From assembly GCF_000372725.1 (NCBI RefSeq), contig NW_005197426.1, positions 265,599 to 329,598 of the forward strand: DNA of 64,000 nt, in the 5' to 3' direction. This document shows, piece after piece, positions 60,026 through 64,000 of the stretch. This DNA comes from Emiliania huxleyi CCMP1516 (lineage: Eukaryota > Haptophyta > Isochrysidales > Noelaerhabdaceae). Below the pieces are notes generated by a model. That model did not search any database. It was not told the origin of the DNA and saw only the letters and a program-made list of their open reading frames with translations. A program made the position numbers and the translations under genes. Within the stretch, counting starts at the first letter, position 1; each line of letters begins with the position of its first letter.

Positions 60026-61035
60026 ATGGCGGTCGCCGTCGCCGCTGCCCCGATCTCGCTCACCGACGAGGATCGCCAGATGACCGTCGAGCAGTACCTG
60101 AAGGCGGCCGCGTCGGAGCGTGCCGCTGCGCTCAAGCGGCACGGCGAGGAGCTCATCGAGCGGTACGATGCCGAGTTCAAGCGCGCCCGCAAGGTGCTGC
60201 GCGACGCCGCGGTCGAGGCGCAGGCGCGCTCGGCCGACGACAGCGAGCGCGACGACAGCGAGCGCGACGAGGTGCCTCGCAAAACCGCCACCACCTCCGA
60301 GCCGTCTGGCAGCAGCGAGCCGTCGGTGGACGCGTTTGCGCTGGTGGGGATTCGCGGCGTGCACCAGGGGAAGATCTTCAAGGTCGAGCCGGCGGCGGAC
60401 AGGAAGACGTGGAGCATCGGTCGGACGGCGGACAACGACTTTTGCCTCAGCGGCGACGACGAGGTCTCGTCGGTGCACGCAAAGGTCTCCTTTGACCGGA
60501 AGCAGTTCAAGCTGCAGGCGCGCGAGGGAGAGCCCGCTGGGAGGGACCGAGCGGACCGTCGAGCCCGCGCCCGCCTCCCCTCCGGCAGGACCTCGGCTCG
60601 ACCAACGGCACCTTCACCACCAACGGCTCTGGCGCGTCCTGCAAGCTCAAGTCGCGCAAGAACCACGTGCTCAAGGCGCCGCGATCCGCCCCGCCGCCCT
60701 GCCTCGCTCCCCGCCCCTCTCACCCCTCCCGCCGCCTCCCCCAGGTGGACCACCTCGTCTCCTTCGGAGGCGCGCCTCCCCGCACACACGCCGCCGCCCT
60801 CCGCATCAGCAGAGCCCTCACCAAGAGACGAGCCCTTCTGCCGCAGGGTCAACCTTCAAGTGGTGCTACCGTGCGTGGCGCTGCCCACCCCCGTGCCCGC
60901 GAAACCAGCGCCCCCTCGAGCCCCGCCCTTGCCTACCCTCCTCCCTCCCACAACTCGCCCATCCCCGCTGCAGACTCGGACGCTGTCGAGGTGACGGCAC
61001 AGGCGGCGAAGATGGCGTCGCGAACGCAAAAGTGA
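60026..61035 (+). CDS. FHA-domain protein, five exons
   Basis: Model: exons 60026-60517, 60589-60675, 60745-60769, 60847-60870 and 60974-61035 (229 aa, in frame). Residues 10-85 are a charged helix (ISLTDEDRQMTVEQYLKAAA, RYDAEFKRARKVLRDAAVEA). The FHA domain covers about 110-205: FALVGIRGVHQGKIFKVEPA, WSIGRTADNDFCLSGDDEVS, SVHAKVSFDRKQFKLQ joined to DLGSTNGTF, and VDHLVSFGG joined to STFKWCYR. It has the phosphothreonine-binding GR...S.H and N-G-T residues. Fusing exons of 25 and 24 nt restores the VSFGGST motif, like that of NIPP1-type FHA domains. Donors: GC, GC, GC, GT. Confidence 0.85.
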
Positions 61036-61524
61036 GGCGCCCGGGGAGAGGCAGCAGTGCGCCGCTCGCGGCGAGGCTGCTGCCCCTGCCGAGCCCCAGC
61101 AGCAGAGAGAGCAGCAGAGAGAGCGTGCCCGTCTTCTCGTGGGAGAGACGCGCAACCTCAGCCTGCGCACAATGTGGCGATCGCGAGGGGAGTCGAGCTA
61201 CAGCTAGCGTGCCGTCGTGCTGATTGTGATTGTGGTGGCCGGCACGCGCGTAAGGCGCGATCCGCGGCGGCGGATTTGGTCGTCGTGTGGCGCGCGCGCC
61301 CCGGCGCCCCGTCGTTACAGCTTTTTCGTCCCCGTACGTAGAGGTCAACATCTTGCACGTGTGCTCCCGTCCCTCAGAGATCGAGGCCGTACAGCTGTTG
61401 TGAGTAAGACTATCTCGGCGCGCCGAGATAAAGGTTAACTGTTGTGTATACATAGAGCGGCGCAACGTGCGCCGGCCGCCGCCGCCGAAGGTTTACACCG
61501 TCGCACGCGGGCCCTCATTCCCGA
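61036..61524. other. Intergenic between convergent genes
   Basis: 3' flanks of the FHA and NDUFA2 genes. A small palindrome (TCTCGGCGCGCCGAGA) lies at about 61411-61426. No gene. Confidence 0.5.
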
Positions 61525-61962
61525 CTACCCCTTCATGAGGGATTCGAGTTTGGCCCCAAACTCCGCCTCGCTGAGCCCGTCGACGACGACGACGGTCTCC
61601 TTTCCTCCCTCTGCGGCGGGAGGGGCGTGGGCGGCGTCATCGCAGCTGCGCCGGCGGGTGCTCTGTGCGTGTGTGGCGGGTGTGCGCACGGTATGCCGCC
61701 GTCAGCTTGGCCTGGATGCCTTGTGACTCGCGGAGCAGGATGGGCAAGCTGCTGTTGGCAGACTTGATCGCGCTGTACTGCTTCTTCCAAAAGTCCCTGC
61801 GAGCAGCGACGACGGTGCCGTGAAGAGCGGGGCATAGTTGGGAGGGGGAAACAGAGCAGTGCGGCGGTGACAGCGGCGACTGTGGGCGACGGGGCACCTG
61901 ATGCCCTTCGAGGCGGGCGAGGTCTGGCACATGGCGACCCTGAGCTCCGTCAGGACTCCCAT
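61525..61962 (-). CDS. NDUFA2: NADH dehydrogenase (complex I) subunit B8-type, three exons
   Basis: Model: exons 61962-61898, 61796-61690 and 61610-61525 (85 aa, close to the family's usual length). This accessory subunit of mitochondrial complex I has the thioredoxin-like L51/S25/CI-B8 domain. Joined exons read LTELRVAMCQTSPASKGIR, DFWKKQYSAIKSANSSLPIL, LRESQGIQAKLTAAY, then GGKETVVVVDGLSEAEFGAK. The CQ.SPAS.G and LPILxRE elements are family marks. Both introns are GT-AG (101 and 79 nt) without edge duplications, in contrast to most introns in the window. Confidence 0.9.
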
Positions 61963-62249
61963 CGCTCCACACCTGCACCGAGCGCCACAAAAAGAAGAAA
62001 GAGCCGCGTGGCACTCCTGTAGCGGGTGGCGGCGTGCCGTCCCGTCCCGTCCTCCCATCCCTCCCTTGGGTTGTCTGTTTTCTTTCTTTCTTTACTAGCA
62101 CACCTCAAGTGTCCCCCAAAACCCCGAGGAGTCACACAGTCCACCTGTGTGATGCACGCCCTGCGACAGCGCGGGGCGGCAGGGTGCGCACTGTGCCTCT
62201 GCAAAACAACAAACTGTGTGAGGTTGTTTGGTATAGCTTTAAATCTCTG
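61963..62249. other. Intergenic with repeat copy
   Basis: Promoter side of NDUFA2 and 3' flank of TrmO. It contains the fifth copy of the ~80-bp repeat. Confidence 0.5.
62024..62094 (+). repeat. Dispersed ~80-bp repeat, copy 5
   Basis: GGTGGCGGCGTGCCGTCCCG, CCCATCCCTCCCTTGGGTTG, TCTGTTTTC and TTTC units. Confidence 0.85.
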
Positions 62250-62975
62250 CTAGCTCCCCGCGTCGCTGACGGACCGTTGCTGCTGCAGCAGGTGTGGCGG
62301 CGGCGGCCAATACCCGAGGCGGTCCTCCTCCGCCCTCACCTCGTCCACCCAGCCCGCCTTTGCTCGCGGGAAGCTGTCGGCGTACGGCACGTAGGGTTTG
62401 AGGTCGAGGACCGGGGTGCCGTCCAGCAAGTCGAGCCCCTCCACGGTCACCCTCAGCGCCGCCTCGTCCACCTCCACAACCTTGAGCGCCGACAGTGCGA
62501 TCGGGTTGGGCCGATGCGGCGCCCTCGTGGCGAAGACGCCCTGCTTCGCGCGCCTCGGGCCACGCGGTGGCCGTACCAGCGGCTTCCAGCCTGCGTTGAG
62601 GTGCATGAGCGTGATCGCCCAGCAGTAATCGAAGCCAGCAAGACCTCGCAGCGTGTGATCGAGACCGGCGTCAGGCCGCAGCTCGATGCAGCCGCGCTGT
62701 GCTCCTCCGCCCGAGACCTGCGTCGTCACTGTCGGCTGCCGCGGCGTGCCGAAGCGCTCCTTGTAGGGGCTCCGAATGACACCGATCGGCGTGAGTGTGA
62801 CGGGCGCCGCGGCGTGGTCAGCAAAGGCATCGGTGTACTCCAGCGGTGGCCGGAGCGAGCGTGGGTCGACCACGCCGGCGCGACACAGAAGTGGGAGGAC
62901 GAGGCTGATACAGGCACGGTGTCCAGCCATAGCGACAGACCAGGCGCGCCGCGACCTGGCGTGACAGCTGGACAC
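62250..62975 (-). CDS. TrmO/TsaA-type tRNA N6-methyltransferase
   Basis: A single exon, 241 aa from 62975; an ATG at 62929 (MAGHRACISLVLPLL) would give a signal-like N-terminus. TrmO methylates N6 of t6A37 in tRNA using S-adenosylmethionine. Family marks in order: LTPIGVIRSPYKERFGTPRQ, IELRPDAGLDHTLRGLAGFD, YCWAITLMHLN, KQGVFATRAPHRPNPIALSA, VEGLDLLDGTPVLDLKPYVP. The RxPxRPNPIG-like element is present, with Ala for Gly at the end. The TsaA fold alone is short (about 160 aa), which fits. Confidence 0.9.
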   Translation of the reverse strand: MSSCHARSRRAWSVAMAGHRACISLVLPLLCRAGVVDPRSLRPPLEYTDAFADHAAAPVTLTPIGVIRSPYKERFGTPRQPTVTTQVSGGGAQRGCIELRPDAGLDHTLRGLAGFDYCWAITLMHLNAGWKPLVRPPRGPRRAKQGVFATRAPHRPNPIALSALKVVEVDEAALRVTVEGLDLLDGTPVLDLKPYVPYADSFPRAKAGWVDEVRAEEDRLGYWPPPPHLLQQQRSVSDAGS

Positions 62976-63283
62976 GTGGGGTTTTTTACACCGCTCTTTA
63001 TACTCGTTTATTCACGAGGCGACCCCAGGGGAACCTGGGCTCTAGGTTTCCTAGTGGCGTGCTGTGAATAAACAGCGAAGAAGACGCCTAGGTTTTTTAT
63101 CTCGCCGAGTCAACCCGAGCCTCCGGGAGACTGTCAGCTGTTTTCACAGCAGGCTGGAAGTACCTCGACAGCAACTGGAGAGAGAATTTTGCCGAGCGCG
63201 GAATTTGCGCGGGCAGAATTCTTTTGCAAAAGCATCACTGCGCGGCCATCGCAAGAGCCCCCGCTCTCGACCCCCCCCCCCCT
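62976..63283. other. Intergenic, no feature seen
   Basis: AT-richer, with GAATTTTGCCGAGC / GAATTTGCGCG repeats near 63185-63220. No gene is supported. Confidence 0.4.
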
Positions 63284-64000
63284 CTACGTCCGAATGCGTG
63301 TCGCTGCTCGCGTCAGCATCGCACGCAGCCCCGATGGCGTCGCCCGCGGCGTAGGCGTGCGCCTGGCAAGCCGCACGCATGTGAGAGGGTGTGTGCACGC
63401 ACATGCCGTCAGTCCCTCCCCGCCCCCCCCGCCTGCCAGCGGTGGGCCGTCCGTGTCCAATCTAGAGGCGCACTGGTAGTCGCTGCGCGATTGGATGACG
63501 TAAGGCGCCTCGCCAAAGTCGGCGGGCCGAGCAACAGTGAACTCTGCAGTTGTCCAGCGGTCGCCCGAGACGCGTGTGGAGGAGAAGCACTTCCACGCCA
63601 CCTGTCCGGCCTATGGTGCATGCTGGCCGCCTTCCCACACTTGGGCGGTAGAGCCCCCCTCACCCACACACCGCGGCGTGCCTCGTGCGCCTGCGCCGAC
63701 GCGTAGCCGTACCGAATCTCGAGAAACTCGCCTAGCAGAGAGCGCCAGGGAGGGTGCCCGGAGAGGTCGAATGATGCTCGATGCGTTGGGCTCCGGCGCA
63801 CCACGGCTGCCGACGGTCTGGTATGTCTCGAGTATCCGCCCGCCGTTGACCTGTGAGGGAGTGGAAGCTGCTGGCGCAAAGGCAAGGTTGAGCGGCAGGA
63901 GCGGTTGTTTGTCAGCGGGGTGGGAAGGGCGGTACCTCGGAGATCAGTGGAGCGCCGCCGACAGCGAGGCAGCTCTCGGTAGAGACGAAGCCTGCGGCGA
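63284..64000 (-). CDS. Partial unknown gene at the right edge, multi-exon
   Basis: Open to the window edge. Readable exons: 64000-63936 (GFVSTESCLAVGGAPLISE, GT donor), from 63850 (VNGGRILETYQTVGSRGAPE), a stretch near 63770-63700 (FDLSGHPPWRSLLGEFLEIR), and from 63600 (VAWKCFSSTRVSGDRWTTAE, FTVARPADFGEAPYVIQSRS). The second and third pieces are in different frames with no clear intron between them near 63775. No family recognised; a secreted or enzymatic protein is possible. The 3' end is approximate. Confidence 0.4.

Noticed and set aside
1..64000. Bacterial or viral origin of the window
   Set aside because: Spliced genes, organelle presequences and single-copy eukaryotic genes throughout; no operons, Shine-Dalgarno pattern or viral hallmark genes.

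Overview
This is a nuclear window from a GC-rich, intron-bearing eukaryotic microbe, most likely an alga. Evidence: single-copy eukaryotic genes (GCN1, APE2 with a GRF zinc finger, the complex I subunit NDUFA2, Mpv17/PMP22, a MATE transporter, a nucleoplasmin-type FKBP, an FHA protein, 3-hydroxyanthranilate dioxygenase), short introns, mitochondrial and plastid-like presequences and a proline-rich wall-type protein. A haptophyte is my best guess from GC content, intron style and gene mix, but this is inference. I see no bacterial operons, rRNA, CRISPR or viral genes.

Layout. 0.4-2.5 kb: a divergent pair (coiled-coil protein; small mitochondrial protein). 2.8-9.3 kb: a lumen-type VOC protein, a basic nuclear-type protein and a large SH3-like/TPR/KH protein. 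9.3-11.7 kb: non-coding, with hairpins and a foldback element. 11.7-18.3 kb: an ARM-like mitochondrial membrane protein, a DUF4336 protein, APE2 and Mpv17. 19.2-23.4 kb: MATE transporter and a membrane protein. 23.4-27.6 kb: repeats around a Gly/Pro-rich gene. 28.6-37.9 kb: the 11-exon GCN1 gene. 38-42.6 kb: repeats and a TKL-like kinase. 43.2-47.9 kb: FKBP and an alpha/beta-hydrolase/fatty-acid-hydroxylase fusion. 48.9-52.6 kb: a seven-exon unknown gene with an apparent frameshift. 53-64 kb: repeats, a proline-rich protein, HAAO, small unknown genes, FHA protein, NDUFA2, TrmO and a partial gene at the right edge.

The most striking signal is in the introns. I rebuilt about 48 introns by matching reading frames. 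About two thirds have a GC donor, about a quarter have GT, and three begin GA or GG. Many are 64-72 nt long and have one architecture: the first 11-30 nt of the intron is a direct copy of the first 11-30 nt of the downstream exon, and the space between is filled with 10-12-nt tandem units (types CTAGACACTTC, TAATTAACAC, GTCCGTGACAC, ACCTTCTCGA) ending in AG. In four places a unit sits exactly on an existing splice site, giving stacked double introns of 125-142 nt. This looks like an active intron-generating process with unusually long target duplications. The young copies are in GCN1, FKBP, the fusion gene and the ARM-like gene; the MATE copies look older.

The window also holds inverted duplications of gene 5' parts (12.8/13.7 kb and 45.4/45.9 kb), a 554-bp element with 34-bp terminal inverted repeats, a dispersed ~390-bp repeat, and an ~80-bp repeat present five times.
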